A stretch of DNA of 64,000 nucleotides from Fomes fomentarius (lineage: Eukaryota > Basidiomycota > Agaricomycetes > Polyporales > Polyporaceae), in contig JABYQN010000004.1 in the NCBI GenBank assembly GCA_022606135.1, positions 2,666,001-2,730,000 of the forward strand, read 5' to 3'. This document shows, piece by piece, positions 31,420-43,318 of the stretch (position 1 is the stretch's first letter; each line of letters begins with the position of its first letter). The notes under the pieces were generated by a model. It saw only the letters and a list, made by a program, of their open reading frames with translations, did not search any database and was not told the DNA's origin. A program made the position numbers and the translations under genes.

Positions 31420-33437
31420 ATGTTCCTGATCCTGATCCTGCTCGTCCGCCTGTCGGCCCAACGCGCGCTCGCGGAGGAGGCCCCACTGGACCCACCAGTC
31501 GTCCGCCTCGTCCTCGCAGTCGTACCCAAAAATGGTCCGGATCTCGTCCCACAGCCCGCTCTCCTCGCCGCCGCCGCCCTCGAGCACGTTCACGCCCTGC
31601 TCCGCGAGCGCGCGCATGCCCGCGTCGCGCTGCCGCGCGGCGTCCGAGTCCGGCTGCGCCATGAAAAACGCGTTCCCGAACTCGCTCGCGCGCACCTCGC
31701 GCGTGCGCGCCTGCCGCAGGTCCTGGAACGCGTACAGGAAGCTCTCGATCTGGCGCGCCGAGGTGAGGTGCGAGAAGAGCTTGGCGAGCACCGCGCCGTC
31801 CTCGACGGCCATCGCCGTCGCCTGGATCGTCCCTGGCTTTATAATGTAAATATATGACACGGACGTCAGCGAGCGTGCGCGCGAGCGGACGACTGGCGGC
31901 AGGGACGCACTGGGAATGGGTGCGCTGCTTCCCCGATAAGGACGAGGCGGCCCTCATCGTCGACCCAATCCTCGAGGTCGCTGTAGTCCCGGACCGTTAC
32001 GCGGACGGCCTTGCGGGCGTGCTTGACGAGGGACTGTAATCTGACAAAGTCGATAAATCACACGTGGATGTGGGAGAGATAGGTTTATGTAGGTCCGCAC
32101 CGTGGGTCGACGGCTGCAGCTATTTGAGCCGCCTTCACCGAGGGTGCGTCGCCGTACTTGCCCGCCTCGGCAGTGTCTTGTGCATAGAACTGAAGGGCAA
32201 GGTCTTTCGTTCCACGCTGACAACCGCATCGTTGTGAGTCCTCTCGACGTAGGACGTAGAAGACACGACTGGGAACATACCACAGGGAATGCAATGATGG
32301 CACGGCTGTCACCAAACGCCACAAATACACCGTTCTGAATAAGAGGATGTTAGCCACGGAGGGTACTTGCGGATGTGATCCCGATGAATACTGCGCACCT
32401 CCTTCTTCAGCGACGAAAGATGCTTGGGCAGATACCTCCCTGAAACAACGGTACTGGCACCCAGATCGTGAGCAAGGTGCATAGGAGGCGCATGTTGCCG
32501 ATTGTGGAACACGACGACTCACTCGTACATGGCCAGACCGGTCGGAGTACCACGAACCTGCTGTCCCACGACCACGCTACGGGAGAGCCCATATTCGCCG
32601 TCGGCGCCGACCAAGACGTCCGCGGACAGCGTGTCCCGGTTGGCGAGTGTGACCGAGCGGTTTGCTGGGTCGACCTGGACCACTGGAGACTTGAACTTTA
32701 CCTGAACACCGGCCCGGACCGCTGCGTCATGCAGAATGTCGTACAGCTCGGCATGCTGTGGGTAGCGTTCAGTAACACCATACCATAGGTCAATCGAGTG
32801 GACGACGCACCGTGAGCACCATGAACTGTCCTCTTGTCTCCTTCAGCACGTCCTGGTCCCATACTTGCGTTCCGAGGAAGTCTCCCGACTCATCTGCACG
32901 GCGGGCGGGCGATTGGCATGAGCTGACCGGAGTACAGAGCACACACACTCACATTTTGTGAACAGGATGGAATGTGATACTAGGGCCTTTTTCCGAAGCG
33001 CGTCTCGTAGACCCCAGTGGAAGAAAATCTTGGTAAGGTTGGGCGGTAGGCGGACTCCGCCCTCTCCGCGCTGGTGAACTTGTCAGCCTCTATGATCCCA
33101 AGGGACCAATATTAATGAGCACGAGGTGCCACATACTGCTGATTTCCTGTCGCCCTTCTCAAGTACCACCGCGCGGTGCCCCACTCGCCTCAGCGCGAGC
33201 GCGCAGGCAAGTCCCGCGATGCCTGTGTTTAAGCAGTGTCAGTGGCACGAGAAATATGATGTTTGCTCGGGTACCGCGCGCGGTCCACAGAACAAAGCAA
33301 AACACCGTACCTCCACCGATGATGATGAAGTTGATTGGTAGGCCGGCTTGTTGCGGCCGGTAGGATGCGTGCTTTGAACAGGAAATTCAGCCAATGCACG
33401 GAGGGGGGCGAGCGGGTCAGCGTACGTCGGAAATCAT
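31285..33437 (-). CDS. FAD-dependent aromatic-ring monooxygenase (salicylate hydroxylase-like)
   Basis: A short first exon (33437-33426, M-I-S-D) joins to the dinucleotide-binding motif I-I-I-G-G-G-I-A-G-L-A-C-A-L-A-L, itself split by an intron after G-G. Further exons give L-P-P-N-L-T-K-I-F-F-H-W-G-L, the FAD DG motif V-G-A-D-G-E-Y-G-L-S-R, F-V-A-F-G-D-S-R-A-I-I-A-F-P, and the second FAD motif L-I-G-E-A-A-H-P-F-P, followed by A-T-A-M-A-V-E-D-G-A-V-L-A. These are the hallmarks of class A flavoprotein hydroxylases, which use NAD(P)H and O2. The GD motif reads G-E rather than the usual G-D. The C-terminal tail has a Gln-Glu run from a hexanucleotide repeat. The substrate is unknown; phenolic compounds are usual for the family. 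Confidence 0.87.
31369..31442. repeat. hexanucleotide repeat (CTCCTG)n inside a coding exon
   Basis: Eight perfect CTCCTG units run from 31369 to 31416, then four degenerate units (CTCATG, TTCCTG, ATCCTG, ATCCTG). On the minus strand this encodes alternating Gln-Glu near the C terminus of the FAD monooxygenase. The frame is kept because the unit is a multiple of three. Confidence 0.95.
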
Positions 33438-34904
33438 CGTCGAGCGCGAGAGCGGAAGGAAAGAGGAGGTGAGGGGTATGCAGCGGAGGGAGGGGTCATG
33501 CCGTCGCAGAAAGCACGGAGCTATATCGACCTTGCAGCTGTAGCGCTACTCAATAGAGTTACCCGACCCGATGCGCCAGCCCAAACCTGATTTTGACCTG
33601 ACGCGGTCGCTAGCACCGGTTCCACAGTCCCATCTTGTGCCATCACAAATTCAGTCTAGGGTCAGATAACGTACGGAGCCAATTGTCACAAACACTTCTT
33701 TTTGTGCACGATCGCAAGGTGAGTCCGATGTCTCGGCTGTACCAAGCACAGAAACACGTCTAGAAAGCACGCTGACCTCCCCCTTTTAGTTAGCGCCAAG
33801 GGATATCAACCAATTGGACGTTTGGAGTCTGGACAAAGTCGACTCAACAGTCTCAACTTGGCCCAGGGGCGAGAACCCTGAACGTATGTATGTAGTCATT
33901 TGGCAAGCCACGGGCGGCGTGGGCGCAGGAAATGGGGGCGCAAATAACATGAAGATCGCGCATGTCGATCTGGCGAACAAGAACGCAGCGCAATTTCAGC
34001 TTACGCAGAGAGGCAGGAATGATTGACCCACCCGCCATCGGACACGCGGAAAAGGAAGGACGGAAAGCTTGTAGACAGGGGCGCACGGCGGACCTGGTGG
34101 GCGAAGACCGGCCCGCATTCTTTATGGCCAATTACTGCAGGTACTGCCACCACCGCAGCGTCGTCCCTGGGCTGAGTCCTCCCCACGTGTTGTCAGAGAA
34201 TGATTTGCGTTTTGATAATGGTCTTGTGTGCGCCGCTTGAGCAGAGAGCCGACGTCCTTAATATCGCTTCTTTAGCGAGGAAGAGAAGCGCTGCCTTTCA
34301 GTAAATGAAACCTGATAGCCTTCGAGTAAGTAGTCGCAGCTACTGTCTTGTGTTTCAAGCCGCCAAGGTCCTAAAAACGAGCGAAAGCGTCTGAAGACTC
34401 AGAAGAAGAATGTCAGTTGATTTACGATAGTTATGAATCACAGCACCCGCCTGATACGTACCACTCAATCGTGGCACATATTCACAGTCGCAAATTCCCA
34501 GATATACCCCAATCAGATGGCACGAGGTCGTCCTCTCGACAATATAAGTGTCCGTGAGTATGATAGGATGACAATCATCCTGGAGAGCGCCTGAGGGAGA
34601 ACCACCGGGCAACGAGGCAACACATACATAGCCTGAAAATGTCAGAAAGGTACAACAGTCGGCGGAATGTTGCTACAATGTCCACAGAGACGTCAATTCG
34701 TACGGTATACAGAGATACAGCTGCTGAACACAGTCAAGTAAGTGACTGAAGCAAAGAACCGAGAAACTCCGTTGCCACGAGGGTGACAAAGAGAGAACCG
34801 GCCTGAAGCACTAATAGTGCCACCACGGCACTACTTGGTGAAGATCTTGGGATCCGAGAGTCCGGACTCCAAGCGAGTCTTGACGCGGACGTCCTGCACT
34901 GCTA
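33438..34904. other. intergenic, nothing recognised
   Basis: This 1.5 kb lies between the 5' end of the monooxygenase gene and the 3' end of the TPR gene. Open frames at 33814-34240 on the plus strand lack any recognisable motif or intron-supported extension. Confidence 0.5.
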
Positions 34905-36539
34905 CTACACCCGACTGACCATATACCGCTCCCAGCACGGGTACGAGAACGTCTGGCTCACGGTCGGGCCCGCCATCTCGTCCTTCAGCGTCTTGCTCCC
35001 GCTTCTGTTCCCTTGCCCCTGTCCTGGGCTCTGTGTCTTGTTGTTCACGGCCGCCGTCGCGGTCTCCATGAAGGAGGCAAGGTCGACGGGGATCTCAACC
35101 GTGATCGGGATCGGGGCGATCTTGAGCTTGCGATCGTCAGTGGCGCCTCGTGGGAACGGCAAGGGCTTGTATGTGCGTGGGGCTGGGATCCAGCTGTTTG
35201 CATTCACCGCCGACTGCGAGGACATGGATGAAGATGCCGACGACGACGGTTGCGCGGACGAAGATGAAGATGAGGGTGAGCATGAGGACGACGATGCGAT
35301 GGGTTGCGAGACAGGTGTGGGTGCCTCGACTTGTGGACACAACGCGTGGATCTCGGCTATGGCTTCCGCATTAGAGGGCTGCAGGCGTAGCACGGCTCGC
35401 AAGTCTGATGGTATACAAGTGGGTAGACGGTGAGTGACGTCTCAATCGACATCATGGTAACTGCACGTACCTCGCAGAGCATCCTCTGTTCGACCTTGAG
35501 CTTTCCTTGCTTGCGCTCTCCGCCAGTGGCCCTTCACACTCTTGTGCTGGCCTAGCGCAATGTCACAAGCCTTCTCCGCTTCGACGAAGCTAGTGGTTCG
35601 TTTAGCTACGAGGAGCGCGTCCACAGAAGTCTCATTGACGCACTTCTTAATTTTCAGATACGCCGCGGCAAGATTGAGCTGGTAATGCGGCATCTCGGGC
35701 TCGATATCGTACGCGCTCTTATATCGTTTGATCGCCTCTGCAAATTCGCCTTTCTTAAAAGCGATGTTGCCCTGCATGACGCATGAGCAAGAGTAAAAGT
35801 GTGGTGCACTGCAATGATATTGACCTGTTCTTTCTCCCGCTCTGCCCGGAAGTACCGCCACTCGATGAGCTCTCCGACTGTCATATCGTAGTCGTCGGGT
35901 GTGGCAGACTTGTCTCCGGCTGCATCTGGGAAGTCGATGTCGACATCCCACAAGTCTTCCTCTTCTTCAGTCTCCCATCCCACCACGCCCGATCCTGGTC
36001 AACTTGTGAGCAAAATCCATTGTATGGATATGGTTCCGGGACTCACCTCGCCCATCCCATTCGCGCTCCTTCCCTGACCTGACACCTCTTTCCTCCTCCT
36101 CCATCCTCACCGTCTTCTCGCACACCTCTCCAAGATGATCCGTCGAGCACCCACAATCACACCACTTCGAGGTGAGCTTCTCTCTCAGGACCAAGCCATA
36201 CCCCCTAACGTCGAACTCGCGCGCGACGCGCCACATCGTCTGGCACAGACGGTCATAACCTTCACGCACGCGCTCGCGCCAGTCCGTGCCCTTGCCGTAC
36301 TTGGTCTCACACGCCTCCATGAGCGCGCGGATGCCCTCCCGCATGGGGCCGAGATGCGGGGGCTTCGCGAACGCTGGTGGATGCCTGGCCTCGAGCGAGT
36401 CGAGGTGCGCTTTGAGCGCGTCGTAGTGCGGAAGGAGACGCACGGAGTGGACGCCGCTGCGTTCGCAGATTGGCACCCCGGTTGACTTGGCCTGGTGGTC
36501 TCGTCAGTGTCAGCCAAAGAAATGCATGCATACAGCCAT
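34905..36539 (-). CDS. TPR-domain protein with Ser-rich C-terminal region
   Basis: ATG 36539 with a 42-nt intron (36533-36492) gives M-A-A-K-S-T-G-V-P-I-C-E-R-S-G-V. The N-terminal third is helical with a Cys-rich K-W-C-D-C-G-C-S-T-D-H motif. An acidic hinge (W-E-T-E-E-E-E-D-L-W-D-V-D-I-D-F-P) leads to tetratricopeptide repeats: G-N-I-A-F-K-K-G-E-F-A-E-A-I-K-R-Y, then F-V-E-A-E-K-A-C-D-I-A-L-G, then D-L-R-A-V-L-R-L-Q-P-S-N-A-E-A-I. The third repeat is formed by splicing across about 35466-35409. The tail is a poly-Ser stretch followed by a basic segment. TPR proteins of this shape often act as Hsp70/Hsp90 co-chaperones, but no specific family is recognised, so partner and role are unknown. 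Confidence 0.8.
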
Positions 36540-38100
36540 GTTATGGTTGGGTGTATGCGGAGCGCAAGTTTCATTCATCGCTCGTCGGTCTCGTAGCAGT
36601 GAAGACGCATCGCATTATGGTGGCAGTACGTGCTCATCGACACGGGGCGATACTCGAATGTATTCGTTAATCTCACAGTCGTAGGACATGCGTCCCAAGG
36701 ACAAATACGACTATTACCACATGCATGACCGCGGTATTGACAGCGGCACTGACAATTCAAATTCACATATCCATGGGTGCAGGTGAGAACAAACGAACAG
36801 GCCATGGATACGGTATTGCACCGCGTTAGCCCCGCAACAGTATCCAAGTCGAGATCGCGAGGCCCTACATTTAAGAGCCTGCAGCCGCGTAACAGGAATA
36901 CGTGTCTTGTTTATTGACAGAAGCGCTTGGATCCACGGTTACAGGTGCGTCTAATGGGCCGGGGCAGTAAACGTGCGCTCCCGAGTCCCGACCGAAGACA
37001 AGACGCTGGGTGCAGCTGACTTGGGCATACAACGCCCCCCACGAGAGGAATGTGTGCGAGAGGATACGCAGATATGACGTATATGCGAGAAGGAAATGCG
37101 GACAAATGAGAACTCACAAAATGCCGGAGCGCGGTATACGTCCAAAGGACGCTCTTGGTTGCGACGCGCTCTCCCGCTTGTCGGAGGTCCATTGCGATCG
37201 CACCACGCAGAAAATCCCTGATCCCGTCGCAGTCCGCGTTCGCCGCGACCCAGCTAGGTCCTCCCACGGTCGTGCATCGCAAGACGAAGGTTGGCAGATG
37301 GAGGAGTGCGACGCAGTAGAGGTGGGTGGAGAAGAGACGGACGATGTCTTGCTCGAAGCGTATGAGGATGATGCGCGCTATTGTACGCTCGACTTTCGCG
37401 ACGGGGTTCGGAGCTTGGGAGATACTTCTGTCTGGGTGTGGACTGGGTTGTTTTTGGTTATTGTGCTGGTGTGTATGCGCTCCGCTCGCATGTTTCTTTG
37501 GTGGGGGCCGTTTCTTCACATGCGAGTACTTCGCCGGCATTCTGAACGTATCTCGTGTCTACATCAACCGCTCTTGAGTATGAGTGCCTAAGACCACAAA
37601 GCATGAAGCGTACTGGACTTTCAGCAAAACTGTCGTCTATTTGAGTGTAAGCCGTCCCTTTCGTTTAGTCTTGAAGCTCGGAATTTTAGAACCCGGAAAT
37701 GTGCTTATGTGGGTCCTAAGAAGTAGCGGAGTGCCCAAGCTCAACCAGAAGTGAGTCAGTCAACGAGCGAGAGGTTCAGGCGCAGCAGCGGAAAGAGAGT
37801 CTCAGTAAAGAACGTGAGACGCGGACGCGATCGCGCGAGACCCCAGACGGTGGGCAGCGGGTCACGCCGCGTGACGCGCCTGTCACGATAGTGTAGTCAC
37901 ACACGTAACGCTTACCAGCCGTCACGCTTCAGCACCTCAAGTTGTCGCCGACATCTTCACCATCGCGTTCTTTGTATCATTATTCTCTCGCTGCTCGTGC
38001 TGTACTCATTTACTTGCTTGCTGCTCTCACTGTCATCCACAAATTGCTTATGTACCGACCATAACCACGAAGATCTCCAGCACAACTTACTACCGCCGCC
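36540..38100. other. intergenic; one doubtful minus-strand frame
   Basis: A 209-codon minus-strand frame (36911-37540) overlaps a 193-codon plus-strand frame (37010-37591). Neither has a family motif, and both are probably chance in GC-rich sequence. The last 200 bases hold a pyrimidine-rich leader before the arrestin gene start. Confidence 0.4.
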
Positions 38101-41100
38101 ATGGCGTCCCAAACTCGGCCGGAGCCTATGAATGCTTCGCCGTATCACTCCAAGGTCAGGGTGACCCTTAAATTCTCCGATACCCAGTTCCCGGCCGGGT
38201 GTATGGTCACTGGAAAGATGGAACTCGAATGCAAGGCGGAGAAGGGCCTGGGGATCAGCGTGATCATGGTCGAATTGTACGCAATAGAAGGTCAGTTGCG
38301 CATATATGTCTCGCTGCTCGACTTTGCTTCAATCTCCACTCTACTGCCTTGAATTACTTCCGTTTGAATGATGCAAGTTGTGCGACATCTTGGTAAAACC
38401 ACAGAAGATGTCAGGCGCCAAGCCCGGGACTTGCGCCGGTGCTACTCGGCGTTGCCGTCGGTGTACTCGAAGTTAAGGGTAGTCAAACATGACGATTTAC
38501 GCCCGTTTCACGAGACGATTCAGGCAAACGCTTCACGATGGAATTGCATAGTCGATTCACCTCGTTTCGCCCTGAAACGAGGTGAATTGGTGAAGCTCCT
38601 CCGGAGGAGCTTCACTCGCCTGAAACGCGATCCATCCCAGGTCAATTCACCCCTTATCACGTTGCTTGTAGTGCTTGAATATACAACGCAAATCTGTCTG
38701 TTTATCCCTCGTAGCAAGGGGACCGCAGTTTGCTGGGGGGCTCAGAGGGGGGCTCAGACCGGGTGGTCGATTCAGGGAACAACCATTATGACATCGAACT
38801 CAATATCGCGGTGTTGATTCCTGCAACGTGCGGCGCGGCCTATACACGGCCAGTCGAGCGTCGAAAGTGATGTGCCACAGCTCGCTCGGAGATAGGACAG
38901 CTAGCACACACTTGCGCCCGATATTTGGGTCAGTGTGATGCCGGCTGTATCCAATATCTAACTGAGGCATGTCAGTTTTTTGGGCTCTCATACTTGACAG
39001 TAATTTTGTGGTGATAGGGGGTGCGAAGGCGAAAGCAGGATGACAGGCGGTCAGTAATCATGCAATAGGTTCGCCTACATTGCACGCCTATAAGTCGCCT
39101 ATAGCCTAGTGAAGAAAATGACGGTTCCCGGAGTGGCTTGTCTTCGTGGCATGAAAGCGGAACAGAGTATCGTAACGTCGCTCCTTCTAGTCGGTTAGTC
39201 GTTTCTCGGGTATAGAGGACAGCTAGCACACACCTGGGCCCGATATCTGGGTCGACAGATATGGGGTATAGGTGTGATGCCGCCTGTATCTAATATCTAA
39301 ACTAGGTGTGTCAGGTCATTTGGCCTGACAGTAGTTTTGTGGTGATAGGGGAGTGCGAAGGCGGAAAGGCGACTGAGTCAATAGTCATGCAATAGGTTCG
39401 CCAAAATTGCACGCCTATAAGCCGCCTATAGCCTCGTGGAAAACTGACGGCTCCCGGAGTGGATTGTCTTCGTCGCGTGAAAGCTTAACGGAGTATCGTA
39501 ACGTCGATGGAAGCCTCAGGCACTAAGCTCGGGACTTGCGCTCCTTCTTAGTCGTTAAGTCTTGTCTATATTGGCTGACACTCGTTGCTTTAGAATTAAC
39601 TTCTAGAGACCACTCCGCTACATCGACATTCCTTCAGAGCAAACGTCTGTTCCAGGGACCCGGTTTACCTCCATCCAACTCCGTGCATCCATTCCCGGCG
39701 CCCGGTGATCCACCCCTACCCTCAACGTACTACCATGCTCGGCGTGGCAATACGACCTTCCTCTTCCAATTCCCTCTCCCAGAGTCATCACCATCGTCCA
39801 TAGATTTTGGCTCCGGACTCGCTCGCCTACGCTACGAGGTCAGGGCCAGTGTCGGAGTATTCTGGAAGGGCGAGAAGAAGCTGGTGACCGACAAGAAACC
39901 AATAGACGTCGTCGAACAGTTCGGGGAGGACTTTAACCGGATCGATCCTGACGGCGTCGTCGTCGGTGAGAGTGGCAAGATATGGATGCAGGGTAAAGTC
40001 ATCGGTGGATTCATAGTTGCGGGACAACCTGCTTGTATTGAGCTGCAAGTCAAGAATCACTCCAATAAGAAGGTACTGGGATGTTCGCTCTACTTGTCCA
40101 CACTTACTTATCCGCGACGCAGAACACAGGTCTATCAGCGACTCTGACACGGGAGTTGTTCTTGCCCAATCAGCCCTCTCAGAAGCAACCGCTTCAGCTC
40201 TCCGACACCATCACATCCGTCTCTTTCCGAGGCCCGGAATATATCATCCAACCAGGAGTCGAAGGGGTGGCTAATCTTGTTGTCGACGTACCGAAGCAGG
40301 CGCGCGGCGTCAAAGGTGGTCGACGACAAGGTAATGGGGATAAGACGTCCGAACCCTTGTTCGAGGTGCGTTGCATACTCAGCATCAAGCTCGCCCTGGG
40401 CATCGGAAGGTAGGTTGCGTTCTCAGTCCTCCGGTAGTGAATACACTTGACACGACTCTGAGCAGCAAGGACATACGTCTCGATCTACCTGTGACTATTC
40501 TTCACCCTTCCGTAGTGCCAGACTACGCACCACCAGATATGTACGCCATACCCCCGGGTCCAATGAGTGCACCCCTGTACGACCCTGCATCTGGGATGAT
40601 GTATCAGCTACCCATATCCCCAGCACCGTACCTCGACCGTCCTATGAGTCCGTATGCGTACCCCGTGCCACCGATGTCACCTCCCATCGTTCCCTACGTC
40701 GATCAAGGCCAAGTCTGGCTCCCGCAACCATCTATTAGTCCCGTCCCTGCCAGCATCTACCCCGGGTCGCACTACGCGCACCCAGTAGCCTCGCCATATA
40801 TGTCTCTGGTCGCGCCTTTTGCTCCTCCTCCACGACCATCCAGTGCAGGACCAGCACCTTCGGAGCCCCTGCACGGACTGCCCTCGAGCATGCCCTCTGC
40901 CGTCCCTCCCCTCCTCTCATACCATTCCCAACTCTGGGACACACCGACGGAGAGCGCGAAGAAGGCAAGGGCGAGCGGGCCTCGCGCATCTCGCGCCATC
41001 TCCGCATGTCCTCGCGCAACCGCTCCGCATCACCGCCTGCGCATCGCTACCATATGGCGGACGCCCCTCCCGCACACCATGACCACACCGGCACAGGAGC

Positions 41101-43318
41101 AATTGCACTTGCAGCTGTACCGGAGAACATTGTCTCTGCGCAGAACGCTATGTCGAGCCCTCCCACATCGCCAGAGATGCATACACGCAAGAACCTCACA
41201 CTGTCCCCGCTGCCGACAGGTGGGGATGTTGTGTCTCCGCGCCCGATGCTGTCGCCCAAGGTCTCGTTCTCAAAGGACCCATTCGAGAAGGTCGCCACCC
41301 TGGAGCGTCTAGCTGCGCAGGAGGAAGAGAAGAAGGAAGTCGCAGTCGCATCATCCCCTTCTGTTCCTGTTGCAGCATCAAGCGAACGCAGGGTGAATGG
41401 TGAGGGTCAGGAGAAGACACTCCCCAAGCCCCCAGTCCCCAGCGGGAAAGAGTATGTCTCGACCCCACGCAACCGCGCCGACTCTCTCTTCCCTCCTGAT
41501 CTACTTGAGGCTGGAGTCGATCAGACCCCGCCGACGCCCACGCTCGCGGCGGCAGTCACGTCGCTCAAGATCCCACGCGGGCTTCGTCTAGGCAACGCGA
41601 GCTCCGGTCTCGACGCGCTCGAAGCGAAGCTCCTAGCGGAGGTCGGGACACGCAAGCCCGAGAAGGAACGCGTTCCCGACGTGCGCACCGTGCTCCCCAT
41701 CACGATCCCTAGACCGAACGACGTCGAGCCGCCGGTGGATTCTGCGATCTCGAGTCTGACCCTGCCCACGCTCGATTTCGACACGGACGAGAAGACGCTG
41801 AAGCGCGGGAAGCCGAGCAATAGGGGTGGTAGTGACCATGGACTCGAGCCCGAGGCCGACTTCGATCTTGGGGATGCGTATACGACTCGCGCGCGAGACA
41901 GCAAGGAGACGACTACGGCTCGCGGGCGGGAGAGCCGGGACACGAAGAAGGCGGGGGGTTCGGGCGGCGCGAGGAAGAAGGGCGACAAGCACAGCAGCAA
42001 GCAGGCTGCGGATGTGGACAGCGGTGTGAAGGAGAAGGAGTTGCAGAAGCTTCGGAAGGCGGCGCAGGGTCGGATAACAGCGTGGTTGGGCAGAATCGAC
42101 CCCGATGCCCCACCAGAGTCTGCCACTCCCCCGCCAGAGACGCCTCCCCCTGTTACGCTGTCGCCGAGGCGTGGACGGTCGCCGACTCCGGCCTCGAGGT
42201 CTCCTGCTCGTAGTCCGGCGCATAGTCCTGCTGTTAGCCCAGCGCGCGGTCCTGCGCTCACTCCGGAACCTCCAAGCACACCGCTGCGGGAGAAGAAGAG
42301 CACGGAGGTAGTGCTAAAGAACATACCAGCATCGTCACCCAAGTCTCCACCAAAGGATGAGTCCCAAGAGGCGCAAGCCGCCCCGAACCCGCGTTCATCA
42401 GGCTTCCTCCCCATTAGCACCTTGCGGGCACGTCAACAACAAGTTAACCCTAGTGTTGTGAAGGTCGGCAAGAAAGCCTCGCCTTTTGACGCGTACCTCT
42501 TGCCGAAGGCGTCTCCCAAGCTCGCTGTGTACCCTCCTCGACTGTCCGATTCAGAGGTCAAGTATGACGTCCGTTCGGCGCGTGGCGGAAAGGGTGGAAT
42601 TGTCACCTCAGTAGCGACGCTCTGGGCTACTGGTGCCACTCAGAGCCAGACTGGGGACAAGACGCCTACCCTGAAGCCTATACCTACGAAGCCACCGGCG
42701 GTGAAGCCTACACCCGGTGCGAAACCCGCTAAGCTCGTCGAGCAGTGGAAGGCGAAGACGGGACTGGACGCGATAACTGCTACTTCGCCAACGAAGCCGG
42801 CACCTCCGATACCCAAACCGAAGCCCAACGCACTCAAGTCGCCAACCTCGCCCACCGCGCCCACCGCAATTTCTCCTTCAGCTTCAGCCGATGGACGTCT
42901 CAGGGCTATGAGAGCGAGCCCGAAGACGACTACGGCATCGCCCACCGTGACGTCTGACCCGCTGGACAAGTCCGTTGCGGACCTGACAGCGCGACGCGCA
43001 AGGATGATCAAGTCCTCCTCAGTCCCCGCCATCGTCTCTTCGTCCACCGCTACCCCGATGCTCTCGTCGACTGCTTCGCTCGCGCGTCCGTCCCCCGTAC
43101 GTGTAGATCGCGCGAGGCTGCACACCAAACTCGCGCCGACGATCGCGACAATCGCTGAAGCGGACACACGGACGGACACTTCGGGCTCCACAAACGCTAC
43201 GCCTGTGACGGGGGCGAAGGCACCTGGGTCCCCGCCTGCGAAGGCTGATTATGCGTTTGGACAGGCGCGGTTGAGAGAGCTGATCAAGAGATACCAAGGA
43301 CAACTGAACTCTTCATGA
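38101..43318 (+). CDS. arrestin-domain protein with long disordered tail
   Basis: Exon 1 (38101-38290) gives the arrestin N-terminal strands (Y-H-S-K-V-R-V-T-L-K-F ... L-G-I-S-V-I-M-V-E-L-Y-A-I-E). After a 1303-nt intron, exon 2 (39594-40072) continues E-L-T-S-R-D-H-S-A-T-S-T-F, then Y-E-V-R-A-S-V-G-V-F-W and V-K-N-H-S-N-K-K. Exon 3 (40123-40409) carries the arrestin C-terminal domain, and exon 4 starts at 40466. The rest is a Pro/Ser-rich region of about 900 residues with P-T-P-A-S-R-S-P-A-R-S-P repeats and basic clusters. Fungal arrestin-like proteins act as adaptors that bring ubiquitin ligases to plasma-membrane transporters. The reading frame changes near 40950: the upstream frame fits up to D-T-P-T-E-S-A and the downstream frame resumes at E-E-G-K-G-E-R-A-S-R, so a frameshift or unseen intron lies there. 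Confidence 0.8.
38291..39593 (+). repeat. 1.3 kb first intron holding duplicated and palindromic DNA
   Basis: The intron is about 20 times the local norm. It contains two direct copies of a roughly 320-345 bp unit (38895-39216 and 39217-39562), both starting GGACAGCTAGCACACAC and sharing blocks such as CATGCAATAGGTTCGCC. It also holds a palindrome with 14-bp arms ATTCACCTCGTTTC (38555-38587) and a perfect 26-bp palindrome with arms GTGAAGCTCCT (38590-38615). A 12-bp repeat CGGGACTTGCGC at 38425-38436 and 39530-39541 brackets the block. No transposase is encoded, so a non-autonomous element or a local tandem duplication is likely. Confidence 0.8.

Noticed and set aside
31285..33437. G-E-A-A-H in place of G-D-A-A-H in the monooxygenase as an inactivating change
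   Set aside because: Glu is a conservative change, and I believe G-E-A-A-H also occurs in other basidiomycete homologues; all other FAD motifs are intact.
36911..37540. 209-codon minus-strand frame and overlapping 193-codon plus-strand frame
   Set aside because: Neither shows a family motif or convincing splice pattern, and they overlap each other; most likely chance.
38555..38615. Adjacent palindromes considered as a CRISPR-like array or tRNA-like structure
   Set aside because: Only two unlike hairpins, no regular spacers, and a eukaryotic context; no tRNA T-loop consensus.
41521..42420. 299-codon minus-strand open frame
   Set aside because: Antisense of the GC-rich arrestin tail; composition (Gly/Ser/Arg) mirrors the real coding strand and has no motif.
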